DNA of 64,000 nt from an uncultured Mucilaginibacter sp. (lineage in GTDB: Bacteria > Bacteroidota > Bacteroidia > Sphingobacteriales > Sphingobacteriaceae): assembly GCA_903864275.1 (NCBI GenBank), contig CAIPFE010000037.1:1-64000 (forward strand), written 5' to 3'. Under the pieces are notes generated by a model. The model did not search any database. It saw only the letters and a program-made list of their open reading frames with translations, and had not been told where the DNA came from. A program made the position numbers and the translations under genes. Shown piece after piece: positions 43,807 to 52,618 of this stretch (its first letter is position 1; every line of letters begins with the position of its first letter).

Positions 43807-44193
43807 TCATGCTTCCGAATAGTCCCTTTTCTCCAGCAACAGGTAACAATTGCCGTATGGATCTGAAAAAATCACTTCCAATCCCCTGCCGGTGTACCGG
43901 GGTATCTGTTCAATTTTTATCCCGGCACTTTTTAACTGGTGGTAGTCCCTTAAGCAATTGTCAGTATTGAAAGTAATGATCTCGTCAACGTTATGGCTGC
44001 CGGTATTTGAAGGGCTGCCTTGTACCAGTAAAAAATTATCTCCAAACTTGTTACTCACCGCTATTCCAAGCTTGTCAGCAGACTTGCTTTTCGTTCCCGG
44101 TTCATCAAAAAAATCTAAATATTTAACTAAAAACTTCACAACCTTTTTGGGCTCACTAACCCTTGCTGGCCGGTATTTTTTTTCCTCTGTCAT
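43807..44193 (-). CDS. VOC-superfamily (glyoxalase-like) protein
   Basis: 128 residues. VKFLVKYLDFFDEPGTKSKS begins like a glyoxalase half. DNFLLVQGSPSN then DEIITFNTDNCLRDYHQLKS, and a closing GRGLEVIFSDPYGNCYLLLE strand pair, give a VOC fold with the Glu that often binds metal. It is co-directional with the AraC gene 4 bp downstream, so the two are probably co-transcribed. Confidence 0.75.
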   Translation of the reverse strand: MTEEKKYRPARVSEPKKVVKFLVKYLDFFDEPGTKSKSADKLGIAVSNKFGDNFLLVQGSPSNTGSHNVDEIITFNTDNCLRDYHQLKSAGIKIEQIPRYTGRGLEVIFSDPYGNCYLLLEKRDYSEA

Positions 44194-44541
44194 CAGGTAA
44201 TTACTTTCCAGCTGTTGCGCGTTGCCGACTATGCGGTCAACTATTTTTCCATGCTGTAAAGTTATTCACGGCCTTCTGTCCCTGCCCTCCCCCTATACGG
44301 GGGATTTTTTCATATCTCCGCCAAAAACTGCCCTGGGTGCTCAAAATGGCGATTTTCGCACATTCGAATGGTGGTTTTCACACATTCAAACGGCGCTGTA
44401 ATTTCTAACATTACACATTACTAATAACTGACCGATGAAATGTATGTCCTCACGTTCTCCGTGAAGAATTTTTATATCCTATAAGAATTCTTCCATCTCT
44501 GAACACATAACAACCCTACGTTAAAAATTAAATAAGTCAAC
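44194..44541. other. Regulatory intergenic region between VOC/AraC and SusC genes
   Basis: 348 bp. Holds a TCCCCC-TATAC-GGGGGA hairpin followed by TTTTTT (about 44288-44312), a possible attenuator or terminator, and a 22-bp tandem repeat (44347-44390). No gene. Confidence 0.5.
44347..44390. promoter_or_regulatory. 22-bp tandem direct repeat, candidate AraC-type operator
   Basis: TGGCGATTTTCGCACATTCG plus AA (44347-44368) is followed directly by TGGTGGTTTTCACACATTCA plus AA (44369-44390). They share 18 of 22 positions and all four differences are transitions. Head-to-tail sites about two helical turns apart are typical for AraC-family proteins. It lies 150 bp before the SusC start. Confidence 0.6.
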
Positions 44542-47500
44542 ATGAAAAAAAAATTACTCATTTTATTTTGTGTAAGTTTTTTGCTATTACAGCAAGCATT
44601 TTCACAAAACCATACCGTTACCGGTACGGTTACGGGCAAAGATGATGGCCTGCCCATCCCCGGCGTAACAGTAAAACTAAAGGGCACCGATATGGGTACC
44701 CAAACCAGCCCCGACGGTAAATACAGCCTGTCGGTACCGCAGGGGGCCACCTTGGTATTCAGCTTTCTTGGTTACGAAACACAGGAGCATCCTGCGACCG
44801 GGCCTACAGTCAATGTAGTATTAGGCATAGCCAGCAAGCTGCTTGGCGAGGTTGTGGTAACAGGCGCTTTAGGTATAAAAAAGCAGGCAAGGGAAGTAGG
44901 TTATGCCACTACTAAAATCAGCGGCGCTGCTGCAAATGAAACCGAAGTAATTAATCCGTTTAACGGCCTTGCCGGCAAAGTAGCTGGTTTGGTGATACAG
45001 CAAAGCGACGACGGCATCGATCCTACAATAAAAGTCAATCTTCGGGGTAACCGGTCGCTTTTAGGCAATAACAGCGCGCTGTTTAGTTTAGATGGCGTAC
45101 CTGTTTCAGGCTCGGTTATAGCGGCGCTGAATACCAATGATATTGCCGACATCAACGTTTTAAACGGATCAGGCGCAGCGGCCCTGTACGGTTCCGAGGC
45201 TTCGAACGGTGCCATAGTATTTACCACCAAAAAAGGAACTGCTGATAGTAAACCTGTGGTAACTTATACCAACTCATTGCAGTTGCAACAGGTTGCAAAT
45301 TTGCCGAAACTGCAAAGCTCATACGGGCAGTACGGCGGCGAAGGTGACTTCAGGGTTCTTGGACTGGGGAACTACATTAACCCGGTTACCGGGTTTAGTG
45401 TATATGTTCCGTGGGAAAACGAGCTTTGGGGCCCGGCTTTTGACGGCCAGCAGGTACCGGTCGGTTTTTTTCATCCCGGCGGTTTGGCCAGCAACCCCCT
45501 TTTAACCGTGCCCTATTCGGCACAAAAAGTAAACCCTATTAAAGGATTTTTTCAGACGGGGGTAACCGAACAGAATGATTTAACATTTGCGCAGGGCGAC
45601 ACCAAAAACTCCTTCAATTTCGATGTGCAGGATGCGCGCCAGAAAGGTATTACGCCGATGGATGCGAATGATCGTATATCTGCACGTTTAGGCGTAAGCA
45701 GAACTTATGGCATATTCAGGGCCGATCTGAACGCGACTTACACCAGGAACACCATTAGCACCAACGGAGGACTGGATTATGTAGGCAACAACAACCTTTA
45801 TTCTAATTTAGTGCAGTTTCCGGCGGATTTGAATATTAATGCTCCGTATTTTAAAAATGTAAATTCCGATCCGAATACGCCCGGATCATACGGAAACGCC
45901 ACCAATTATTTTAGCGGGTATTCAACCAATCCATGGTGGACAGTCGAAAATAACCGGACCGCTATCCAAAGGGATATATTTTCAGGGAATTTACTTTTTA
46001 CCCTTACCCCAACCAAGTGGCTGGATGTAACATACAGGGTAAGCGACTATTTTGGCAGCTTTTCGGAACAGAATACTGTTGCGGGAGTTACTTTTGCGCC
46101 TTACGCCCTTAACAACGGCGTTGCCGGCGCTATCGGGTTAGACCAGACAGTTTTCCCCGGTGGTATAGCGCCAAAAGTTACTGATATTACCGGGTTTGGA
46201 GATGGCACGGGCGCAATAGTAAACACACTCGGGTCGATACCCACTTTTGTTCCGGGCAACGGTACCGGTTTTGCGCGCTTAGAAGGGGACGCGACAATAA
46301 ACTTCCATCATACTTTTTTTAACGATTGGAAAACCAACCTACTGTTAGGTAATACCATTTGGGAAGAAAAAATGAATTATAGCTATGACCAGGATAGCAG
46401 GCTGTTAATACCCGGCCTGTATAACCAGCTTTTTAATGGTGAAACCCCTACTTTATATACTGCAAACGGTATCATCAGGCAAATAGACTTTTTTGGCGAC
46501 CTGAACATTGGTTATAAGGACTGGGCATTTTTAGAAGCGACCCTAAGAAACGACCAGGATAGCAGGTTAGCCATTGGGAGCAATTCATTTTTCTATCCAT
46601 CATTAAAGCTTTCAGTTATTCCGACTGATATCTTTCCGAAGTTAAAAAATAATATACTTGATTATTTAAAGCTTTATGTGGATGATAGCCGTGTTGGCCA
46701 GGTATCATTACCTCCATACAGTATCAATCCCACTTTCGTTACCACATCCGGATTTCCATTTGGAGGTTTGAGCGGTTTTGGAACCAGCGGGACACTTTAT
46801 CCGCCGGGCCTTAAGCCGGAGCAGATAAGCGAGCTTGAATTTGGCGCCGAGGTAGGCCTGTTTAACAGCCGCTTAGATTTAAAGGCCGATTATTATAACC
46901 AGCAGAGCCGTAATCAAACACTGAGTATTACGACATCACCAGCCACAGGTTATCTCAATTCGGTAATTAATGCGGGCGAAGTGCAATCACAGGGCTATGA
47001 GTTCACATTAAATGCCATCATTTTTCCAAAGACAAACAATTCCGTAGGGTGGACAGTGGGAGGCAATTTTGCTTTGCTGAGTAACAAGGTGATATCGTTA
47101 GTGGGCGCGCAACCGCAACTAGCCCTCCAGGCGGAAGGTAATGGCCAGGCTGAAATAATTGCCGTAGTTGGTAAATCGTTTCCGCAATTGTTCACCACCG
47201 ATTTTATAAGGGACCCTAAAGGGCGTGAAGTTGTCGACCCGATTTCGGGTGCCGGAACTTTAGGCCCAACATTGGTTGACCAGGGAGGGACAAACCCTAA
47301 TCATATTTTGGGTTTAACTACCACTTTAAGTTATAAATTTATCACCCTCAATGTTGTTGCCGAATACCGGGGCGGAAATGTTATTTATAACGGTCTGGGC
47401 GCGGAAATGACTTTTGCCGGCTCCGACGCTTTTAGTTCGCAGGCCGGGCGCCAGTTATTTATTATTCCTAATTCGGTAATTCAAACCGGGCCAAATACTT

Positions 47501-47874
47501 ATCAGCCAAACACAACGGTGCCAACATTTACCGGGGGCTATAATTACTGGGTATCACCCGGGTCCCCATCTACTGTTGGGTCTACGTATGTAACAAGCGC
47601 TGCCTTTTGGAAAATACGCGAAGTCTCCCTTGATTTTAACCTGAACCAGTTTATTAATAAAACAAAGTTTATAAAAGGCTTAACATTTGGAGTTGACGCA
47701 AGAAATCTATTTACGTTTTTACCGAAAAGCGAAATGTGGGGCGATCCCGAACTTAGCGACTCTACCGGCATTAGTTCCGGAAACGGAGTAGGCGCAAGCA
47801 ACGGCAGCACAATTGGCCCGGCCCAATTACCAAGTACGAGGTTTTTTGGCGCCAAATTACAGGTAACATTTTAA
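44542..47874 (+). CDS. SusC/RagA-family TonB-dependent receptor
   Basis: 1110 residues. Signal peptide ending AFSQN (about 22). Then a carboxypeptidase-regulatory-like domain (TVTGTVTGKDDGLPIPGVTV ... FSFLGYET), a plug with LGEVVVTGALGIKKQAREVG, LFSLDGVPVSG and GSGAAALYGSEASNGAIVFT, and a large outer-membrane barrel ending QVTF. It imports a TonB-dependent substrate together with the SusD-like lipoprotein 11 bp downstream. The LGIKKQAREVG variant belongs to a SusC branch often found without glycoside hydrolases. Confidence 0.95.
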   Translation: MKKKLLILFCVSFLLLQQAFSQNHTVTGTVTGKDDGLPIPGVTVKLKGTDMGTQTSPDGKYSLSVPQGATLVFSFLGYETQEHPATGPTVNVVLGIASKLLGEVVVTGALGIKKQAREVGYATTKISGAAANETEVINPFNGLAGKVAGLVIQQSDDGIDPTIKVNLRGNRSLLGNNSALFSLDGVPVSGSVIAALNTNDIADINVLNGSGAAALYGSEASNGAIVFTTKKGTADSKPVVTYTNSLQLQQVANLPKLQSSYGQYGGEGDFRVLGLGNYINPVTGFSVYVPWENELWGPAFDGQQVPVGFFHPGGLASNPLLTVPYSAQKVNPIKGFFQTGVTEQNDLTFAQGDTKNSFNFDVQDARQKGITPMDANDRISARLGVSRTYGIFRADLNATYTRNTISTNGGLDYVGNNNLYSNLVQFPADLNINAPYFKNVNSDPNTPGSYGNATNYFSGYSTNPWWTVENNRTAIQRDIFSGNLLFTLTPTKWLDVTYRVSDYFGSFSEQNTVAGVTFAPYALNNGVAGAIGLDQTVFPGGIAPKVTDITGFGDGTGAIVNTLGSIPTFVPGNGTGFARLEGDATINFHHTFFNDWKTNLLLGNTIWEEKMNYSYDQDSRLLIPGLYNQLFNGETPTLYTANGIIRQIDFFGDLNIGYKDWAFLEATLRNDQDSRLAIGSNSFFYPSLKLSVIPTDIFPKLKNNILDYLKLYVDDSRVGQVSLPPYSINPTFVTTSGFPFGGLSGFGTSGTLYPPGLKPEQISELEFGAEVGLFNSRLDLKADYYNQQSRNQTLSITTSPATGYLNSVINAGEVQSQGYEFTLNAIIFPKTNNSVGWTVGGNFALLSNKVISLVGAQPQLALQAEGNGQAEIIAVVGKSFPQLFTTDFIRDPKGREVVDPISGAGTLGPTLVDQGGTNPNHILGLTTTLSYKFITLNVVAEYRGGNVIYNGLGAEMTFAGSDAFSSQAGRQLFIIPNSVIQTGPNTYQPNTTVPTFTGGYNYWVSPGSPSTVGSTYVTSAAFWKIREVSLDFNLNQFINKTKFIKGLTFGVDARNLFTFLPKSEMWGDPELSDSTGISSGNGVGASNGSTIGPAQLPSTRFFGAKLQVTF

Positions 47875-47885
47875 TACTAAAGAAA

Positions 47886-49421
47886 ATGAAGAAATTAACG
47901 ATAATCATAACAATGCTTGCAGCCGTTGGTTTATGGGGCTGCAAAAAGAACTTTCTGGATGAAAGTTTTAACCCAAACGCGCCGTCAAACAGCACGCTGC
48001 AGTTAAGTTTAACGAGCGCTGAAAAAGGGGCCGCTGATATCATAAATGGATGGGACTCGTATACGGGCATATTGAACTTCCAGTTGTACGGGCCTTACGC
48101 CGTGTGGGAGGGGTATTGGATCGAAAACCCTACCGGCTACATTTCAAATGCATTATTTACGCAATATTCCGTTCAAACTACCACGGCTAACTTTCCATGG
48201 GCAGACTTGTACGATAATTTGTCAGATATCAACATTATGGAGGTAAACAGCCGGGGTGTATTTCCTAATGTAAATTACGAGGCCATTGCTAAAGTGCTAA
48301 AGGCTTATGATTTTGAACAATTGGTTGATAATTATAATAACGTGCCATACAGTCAAGCCTTTTTGGGTGCTAAAAATCTAACGCCCGTTTACGATAGTGG
48401 AGCGTCGATCTACGCGGACCTGATCAAGCAGCTTGATGCAGCGATAACTTTAATAAATACGAACGAGGCGTCAGCATCTCCGGAAGCAACACCAGGATCG
48501 GACGATATCATATTCGGCGGAAACATGGACAACTGGAAAAAATTTGCCAATACCATGAAATTGCGTTTAATAATGCGCCAGTCGAATTTGCCGACTTTTG
48601 CATCATTAAAAGCCGAACTTACATCCACAGCTTCGGAAGGTTACGTTGATGGCGCTACGCAGGTTACAACACAACCGGGCTACCAGCTGAGCGATGCATT
48701 CGGCGGCCAGGAAAACCCGTTTTATCTCAATTATGGGTTACGGCCTGACGGTACGACCTCATTGTATGGTAACTTCTATTACGTCGCCAATTCTTTTTGT
48801 GTAAACTTAATGAATGGCCTGAATGACACCTTGAGGTTAAAAAGGGTATATGCAACTGTTGACGGGAGCAATAACGCGAATCAGGTTGTGGGCGCTCCAA
48901 ACGGCATTGGTACGGTGCCGTATACGCTCAGTAAAATAGGCCCCGGCCTGCTGAGTGCAACCGCTCCTGCCGTCATGTTCTCTGGGGCCGAATCGTTGTT
49001 TTTACAGGCAGAAGCTGCAAATGATGGTATGATAGCCGGAAGCCCTACCGCCTTGTATAATGCAGGCATAACCGCATCCTTTGAGGCGCTTGGTTTAACC
49101 GATGCACAGGCGGCGGCCTATTATAGCCAGCCAACTGTTGCCTTAGGCAGTTCAGCAAATGTTGAAAAATCAATAATTACGCAGAAGTACATATCGCTTA
49201 ACGGTTATGGCGTGTTTGAAGCTTACAATGAATATCGACGGACAGGTTATCCGGTGATTCCAAAATCAATAAACCCCGGCGCACTTGGCGGTCCCGGACA
49301 ATTGCCGGCAAGGATTTTCTACCCGCAGATAGAATACAGTACAAACCCTGTTAATGTGGGCCTTCAACCGCCTGCCACTATAGCAACCGAGTTTAATTCT
49401 AAAATTTTCTGGGCCAAATAA
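47886..49421 (+). CDS. SusD/RagB-family outer-membrane lipoprotein
   Basis: 511 residues. Lipobox GLWGC (about 16-20) then KKNFLDESFNPNAPSNSTLQ. TPR-like helices include KVLKAYDFEQLVDNYNNVPY and WKKFANTMKLRLIMRQSN, and the tail ends AARIFYPQIEY-like LPARIFYPQIEYSTNPVN. This is the SusD-like family 2 layout. Surface partner of the SusC barrel. The third gene follows after 11 bp. Confidence 0.92.
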   Translation: MKKLTIIITMLAAVGLWGCKKNFLDESFNPNAPSNSTLQLSLTSAEKGAADIINGWDSYTGILNFQLYGPYAVWEGYWIENPTGYISNALFTQYSVQTTTANFPWADLYDNLSDINIMEVNSRGVFPNVNYEAIAKVLKAYDFEQLVDNYNNVPYSQAFLGAKNLTPVYDSGASIYADLIKQLDAAITLINTNEASASPEATPGSDDIIFGGNMDNWKKFANTMKLRLIMRQSNLPTFASLKAELTSTASEGYVDGATQVTTQPGYQLSDAFGGQENPFYLNYGLRPDGTTSLYGNFYYVANSFCVNLMNGLNDTLRLKRVYATVDGSNNANQVVGAPNGIGTVPYTLSKIGPGLLSATAPAVMFSGAESLFLQAEAANDGMIAGSPTALYNAGITASFEALGLTDAQAAAYYSQPTVALGSSANVEKSIITQKYISLNGYGVFEAYNEYRRTGYPVIPKSINPGALGGPGQLPARIFYPQIEYSTNPVNVGLQPPATIATEFNSKIFWAK

Positions 49422-49432
49422 AACGTAAAAAG

Positions 49433-49984
49433 ATGAAAAAGAAAATTTATATAAAAATAGCAATATTGTCTTTAACAGCCACGACACTATTCAGCGGCTG
49501 CCTTAAAGATCCGAGGTATATTGATTATAGCAAAGTTGGCGTATTGATTGAATTACCGCTTGCCGAAGTGAATAATTACCAGGGAGGCAGTGGGCCATTC
49601 GAAACGCCAACTTACAGCCTTGCAGCGGGGGCCACCGATACGTTAGTTGTTGCGGTAAACGTTGCTTCGCCAAAACCATTAACAACTGCCTTAAGCGTAA
49701 CATTAACTACGACAGATCTGACTGCCCTAAACGCGTTCAATACCGCCAATGGGACTACGTTTACCCCGCTCCCTGCTTCTGATTTTTCAGTAATTGGCAG
49801 TCTTACAGTAACGGTGCCCGCTAACCAGCGCCTGGCCTATGCAAGAATTATAATTAAAGCAGCGGCAATAGGTTTAGCCAATTCGGGAAACTATGTATTG
49901 CCCATAACAATTGCAAGTGCCAGCGGACAGGCAATAGCTCAGCCCGAAAAAGCATTGTTGTATAATATTGTGATTACGCCATAA
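49433..49984 (+). CDS. DUF1735 domain-containing lipoprotein
   Basis: 183 residues. Lipobox FSGC (about 21-24). The DUF1735 beta domain has VAVNVASPKPLTTALSVTLT, and LTVTVPANQRLAYARIIIKA with a closing ANSGNYVLPITIASASG. Such proteins are accessory surface lipoproteins of SusCD systems and often carry binding modules; here only one domain is present. The operon ends at the terminator at 50006-50040. Confidence 0.85.
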   Translation: MKKKIYIKIAILSLTATTLFSGCLKDPRYIDYSKVGVLIELPLAEVNNYQGGSGPFETPTYSLAAGATDTLVVAVNVASPKPLTTALSVTLTTTDLTALNAFNTANGTTFTPLPASDFSVIGSLTVTVPANQRLAYARIIIKAAAIGLANSGNYVLPITIASASGQAIAQPEKALLYNIVITP

Positions 49985-50005
49985 ATATGCAGTACTAAAA
50001 TAGTT

Positions 50006-50040
50006 CAACCCGCTTTCAATTAATTGAAGGCGGGTTTTAT
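50006..50040 (+). terminator. Rho-independent terminator after SusCD operon
   Basis: ACCCGCTTTCAATT (50008-50021) faces AATTGAAGGCGGGT (50022-50035), a 28-bp palindrome with one G-U pair, followed by TTTATTTATTTATT. It lies 23 bp after the DUF1735 stop. Confidence 0.85.
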
Positions 50041-50096
50041 TTATTTATTATTCCGGTTAACGCCGTCTTTAACAATTTCGTCAAATTCAAATAAAA

Positions 50097-51170
50097 ATGA
50101 GATATAAAGTAATTGTTGTTCTACTATTTGTTTTTCTTTTCTCCGGTCATGTTTTTTCACAGGCTGTAAGTACCCCCAACCGGTCCGTTACGAAACTGAG
50201 TGATAAATTGTATGTTATTCGTCACAAAGATGCGCCCGACGGCTATCCCCAGGGTAATACCACCGTCATTATCGGTGATAAAAAGGTCATCGTTGTTGAT
50301 GCGTGTTATTTACCGTCATCAGCAAGAGAAGATATTGAATTCATTAAAAAGCTGACACGTAAACCGGTGGATTACCTGATCAATACACATTGGCACGCTG
50401 ATCATCAGCAGGGAAACCCCGAATACCTGAAAGCTTTTCCCGATATAAAGATCATTGCCCGAAAAGAAACGGCAGAAGAAATTATGGCATTTGAAAATAA
50501 AGATTTGGCCAGGTACCGGCAAAACCTCGACTCATTAAAAATTAAGGTTAAAAATGGGAAAAACGGTGACGGAAAGCCCTTGGCCGTTGCCGACCTGGCA
50601 AATATGAAAGAGCTTGCTGCAGGTCAGGATTCTGTTGAGAATGAGTTGCTGAACTATACACCTGTTTATCCGAATATAATAATTAGCGGTGGCATCGACC
50701 TTGACATCGGGGACCAGGTTGTCAAACTCATGTGTATGGCGCCGGTTCACACATTAGGGGACCTGATGTTATTCTTACCCGATCAGAAAATTTTAATAAC
50801 AGGAGATGTTTTAGTATACCCCATTCCCTATTTTTTCGGAGGGGCATATCCCTATTCAGGCGTTAAGGTATTAGAAACCATTGATCAAATGGATGTTAAA
50901 ACGTTTGTTCCCGGCCATGGCGAAGTGTTAAATAATAAAATTTACCTTGAACAGGAAATTGATCTTATAAAAAATGTCATCAGCCTTGTGGAAGCTGAAG
51001 TATACAAAGAAGGGCTGTTAGGCATCAAACTCGAAAATGTGCAAAGAGCAATTGACCTGGGTACTTATAAAAAGCAATTTTCAAATGGTATAAAAGAAAA
51101 CGAGGTTTTTTTTGATGAGTCGATAAGTAAAGGTTTGGTTGAGGGTTGCTTCAATGGAATGGCGAAGTAA
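50097..51170 (+). CDS. Secreted MBL-fold metallo-hydrolase
   Basis: 357 residues. Signal peptide ending VFSQA (about 22). The metallo-beta-lactamase motif is NTHWHADHQQGN (about 97-108), followed by PVHTLGDLMLFLPDQKILIT with GDVLVYP (about 215-245) and FVPGHGEVL (about 275). It matches the secreted MBL-fold proteins related to class B beta-lactamases and quinoprotein relay-like enzymes. The catalytic target is unknown. A terminator separates it from the SusCD operon. Confidence 0.9.
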   Translation: MRYKVIVVLLFVFLFSGHVFSQAVSTPNRSVTKLSDKLYVIRHKDAPDGYPQGNTTVIIGDKKVIVVDACYLPSSAREDIEFIKKLTRKPVDYLINTHWHADHQQGNPEYLKAFPDIKIIARKETAEEIMAFENKDLARYRQNLDSLKIKVKNGKNGDGKPLAVADLANMKELAAGQDSVENELLNYTPVYPNIIISGGIDLDIGDQVVKLMCMAPVHTLGDLMLFLPDQKILITGDVLVYPIPYFFGGAYPYSGVKVLETIDQMDVKTFVPGHGEVLNNKIYLEQEIDLIKNVISLVEAEVYKEGLLGIKLENVQRAIDLGTYKKQFSNGIKENEVFFDESISKGLVEGCFNGMAK

Positions 51171-51274
51171 AAAGGCAATAGATCAAATTAAGGCAGGAGC
51201 CCGTAAATGATTTATCTGCGGACGACTGCTTCAAATTTCGTTTCTCCTTTTACAAATGCTATTTCTTTTTCCCG

Positions 51275-51433
51275 TTAGCGAAATGCGCGGGTCTGATTGA
51301 GGCCGGTAGCAATGGCTTCGCCTTTAACTCCTGTCGATTTCAGTACTATATTTGCAATTTCTACAGCTTTTTCCCGGACTTTCTTAGGTTGGTTCTTGTA
51401 AGATGGCGGGTGATCTCCATCGTACCAGGGCAT
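51275..51433 (-). CDS. Small conserved-looking protein (MPW...YP.S.KN...VR.KA type)
   Basis: 52 residues from ATG 51431-51433, preceded by GGAGGAAT, a good ribosome-binding site. MPWYDGDHPPSYKNQPKKVR then EKAVEIANIVLKSTGVKGEA and IATGLNQTRAFR resemble a family of about 60-80-residue Bacteroidota proteins that begin MPW and have V R.KA.EIAN and E..AIA. motifs. The usual C-terminal helix seems short; the frame beyond the TAA continues briefly in another register. Function unknown. Confidence 0.55.
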   Translation of the reverse strand: MPWYDGDHPPSYKNQPKKVREKAVEIANIVLKSTGVKGEAIATGLNQTRAFR

Positions 51434-51662
51434 AATTCCTCCTTTTATGGTAATAACCCAAAGGGCGGGCTAAAGTTCGTCAAATTTATATTTTTTAAAA
51501 TGCTGACCATAAAGGATTTTAAAAGTATGAATAAAAGCTGCAAAGAGTCATTTATATCGCCCGGCGGCTCTTGCCCTATAAAAGTCAACAGATTTAATCA
51601 CCAGCATAAAGGTCAGGTTACATATCAATTTTAGAAGAGACGAATTCGTTAATAATTAAATG

Positions 51663-51670
51663 TATCTTTG
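51663..51670 (+). promoter_or_regulatory. -7 promoter box of the cold-shock gene
   Basis: TATCTTTG matches the Bacteroidota TAnnTTTG consensus, 21 bp before the cold-shock ATG. No clear -33 TTG is present at the expected distance, and the long AT-rich leader could take part in cold regulation. Confidence 0.6.
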
Positions 51671-51691
51671 CACTCTTATTCAAACAATATA

Positions 51692-51883
51692 ATGGCAACA
51701 GGAACAGTAAAATTTTTCAATGATTCAAAAGGCTTCGGCTTTATTACACCCACTAATGGTGGCAAAGAAGTGTTCGTACACGTTACAGGCTTGATCGACA
51801 AGATCCGCGAAAGCGATGAAGTTACCTATGAAGTGGAAGAAGGAAAAAAAGGCCCGAGCGCGGTAAATGTTAAAATAGCATAA
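51692..51883 (+). CDS. Cold-shock protein (CspA family)
   Basis: 63 residues from the ATG at 51692; an earlier in-frame non-ATG start lies upstream of the -7 box region and is rejected. GTVKFFNDSKGFGFITPTNG (RNP1) and KEVFVHVTGL (RNP2) are intact, so it should bind single-stranded RNA or DNA as a chaperone. Two related small genes follow within 10 bp each. Confidence 0.95.
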   Translation: MATGTVKFFNDSKGFGFITPTNGGKEVFVHVTGLIDKIRESDEVTYEVEEGKKGPSAVNVKIA

Positions 51884-51889
51884 TCTATA

Positions 51890-52339
51890 TTGGCAAGATC
51901 GACGGAAACATTCAGTAAAAAGGAAAAAGAAAAAGCCCGGTTAAAAAAGTCCAAAGAAAAAAAGGAGAAGGCTGAAGACCGGAAGGCAAATGCAGGCAAG
52001 GGCAAAAGCCTGGAAGAAATGATGGCTTATATTGATGAGTATGGGAATATTACGTCAACTCCGCCCGATCCTTCTAGGAAGATAAAGATCAATTCGGAAG
52101 ATATCCGGATTGGCACCGCCCGGCAGGAAAACGTGCCGCATGACACTGTGCGGAGTGGCGTTGTAAGCTTTTTCAATGAAGCCAAGGGCTACGGCTTCAT
52201 CAAAGACCTGCAAACACAGGAAAGCATTTTTGTGCATATAAACGGCTTAACCGAACCGTTAAAAGAAAATAATATGGTCACTTTTGAAACCGAGCAGGGC
52301 CCAAAAGGATTATCTGCAATTAAGGTAAAAAAGAAATAA
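51890..52339 (+). CDS. Basic N-terminal extension plus cold-shock domain protein (TTG start)
   Basis: 149 residues from the TTG at 51890, 6 bp after the csp stop. The first residues after it (ARSTETFSKKEKEKARLKKS) match the N-terminus usual for this family, so TTG is the start and no ATG fits. A lysine-rich helix (about 10-45) precedes a linker and a cold-shock domain: SGVVSFFNEAKGYGFIKDLQ and ESIFVHINGL (about 88-118). Likely an RNA-binding protein co-expressed with the cold-shock gene. Confidence 0.85.
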   Translation: MARSTETFSKKEKEKARLKKSKEKKEKAEDRKANAGKGKSLEEMMAYIDEYGNITSTPPDPSRKIKINSEDIRIGTARQENVPHDTVRSGVVSFFNEAKGYGFIKDLQTQESIFVHINGLTEPLKENNMVTFETEQGPKGLSAIKVKKK

Positions 52340-52341
52340 TT

Positions 52342-52581
52342 ATGGTCGCCAAAACAACCGCAACAACAATTCAGAAAGAAAATTTCAAAACAAGGTTTGC
52401 AGAGATCATAAAAAACAATCTAAACCTGAAGGATCATTATTCGATCCAATTTTTTGAGACTGCTCAAAAAAGCAACTATGTAATTTATGGCCCAGATGGA
52501 AAAACCATCAATATTTTACCGTCTCTTACATTAGAAGAAGCTGAAAAGTACAAGATCTTGAAATTCGACTGGCAGAGTTGA
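52342..52581 (+). CDS. Small protein of unknown function in the cold-shock operon
   Basis: 79 residues, ATG 2 bp after the previous stop. KTRFAEIIKNNLNLKDHYSI then YVIYGPDGKTINILPSLTLE and EAEKYKILKFDWQS. No family recognised. The tight spacing indicates co-transcription with the two cold-shock-domain genes. Confidence 0.7.
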   Translation: MVAKTTATTIQKENFKTRFAEIIKNNLNLKDHYSIQFFETAQKSNYVIYGPDGKTINILPSLTLEEAEKYKILKFDWQS

Positions 52582-52618
52582 GTGTACAATAAGGCCCGGC
52601 CGGATTTACATCTGCAAG

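Larger units (their letters stand above)
51171..51691. other. Intergenic stretch holding a small minus-strand gene and the csp promoter
   Basis: 520 bp. Contains the 52-residue gene at 51275-51433 (listed separately) and the cold-shock promoter. The remaining 200 bp show no other structure. An open frame at 51389-51634 on the plus strand is treated as a shadow. Confidence 0.5.

Noticed and set aside
51389..51634. 81-residue plus-strand open frame
   Set aside because: The opposite strand holds the better supported 52-residue gene at 51275-51433.
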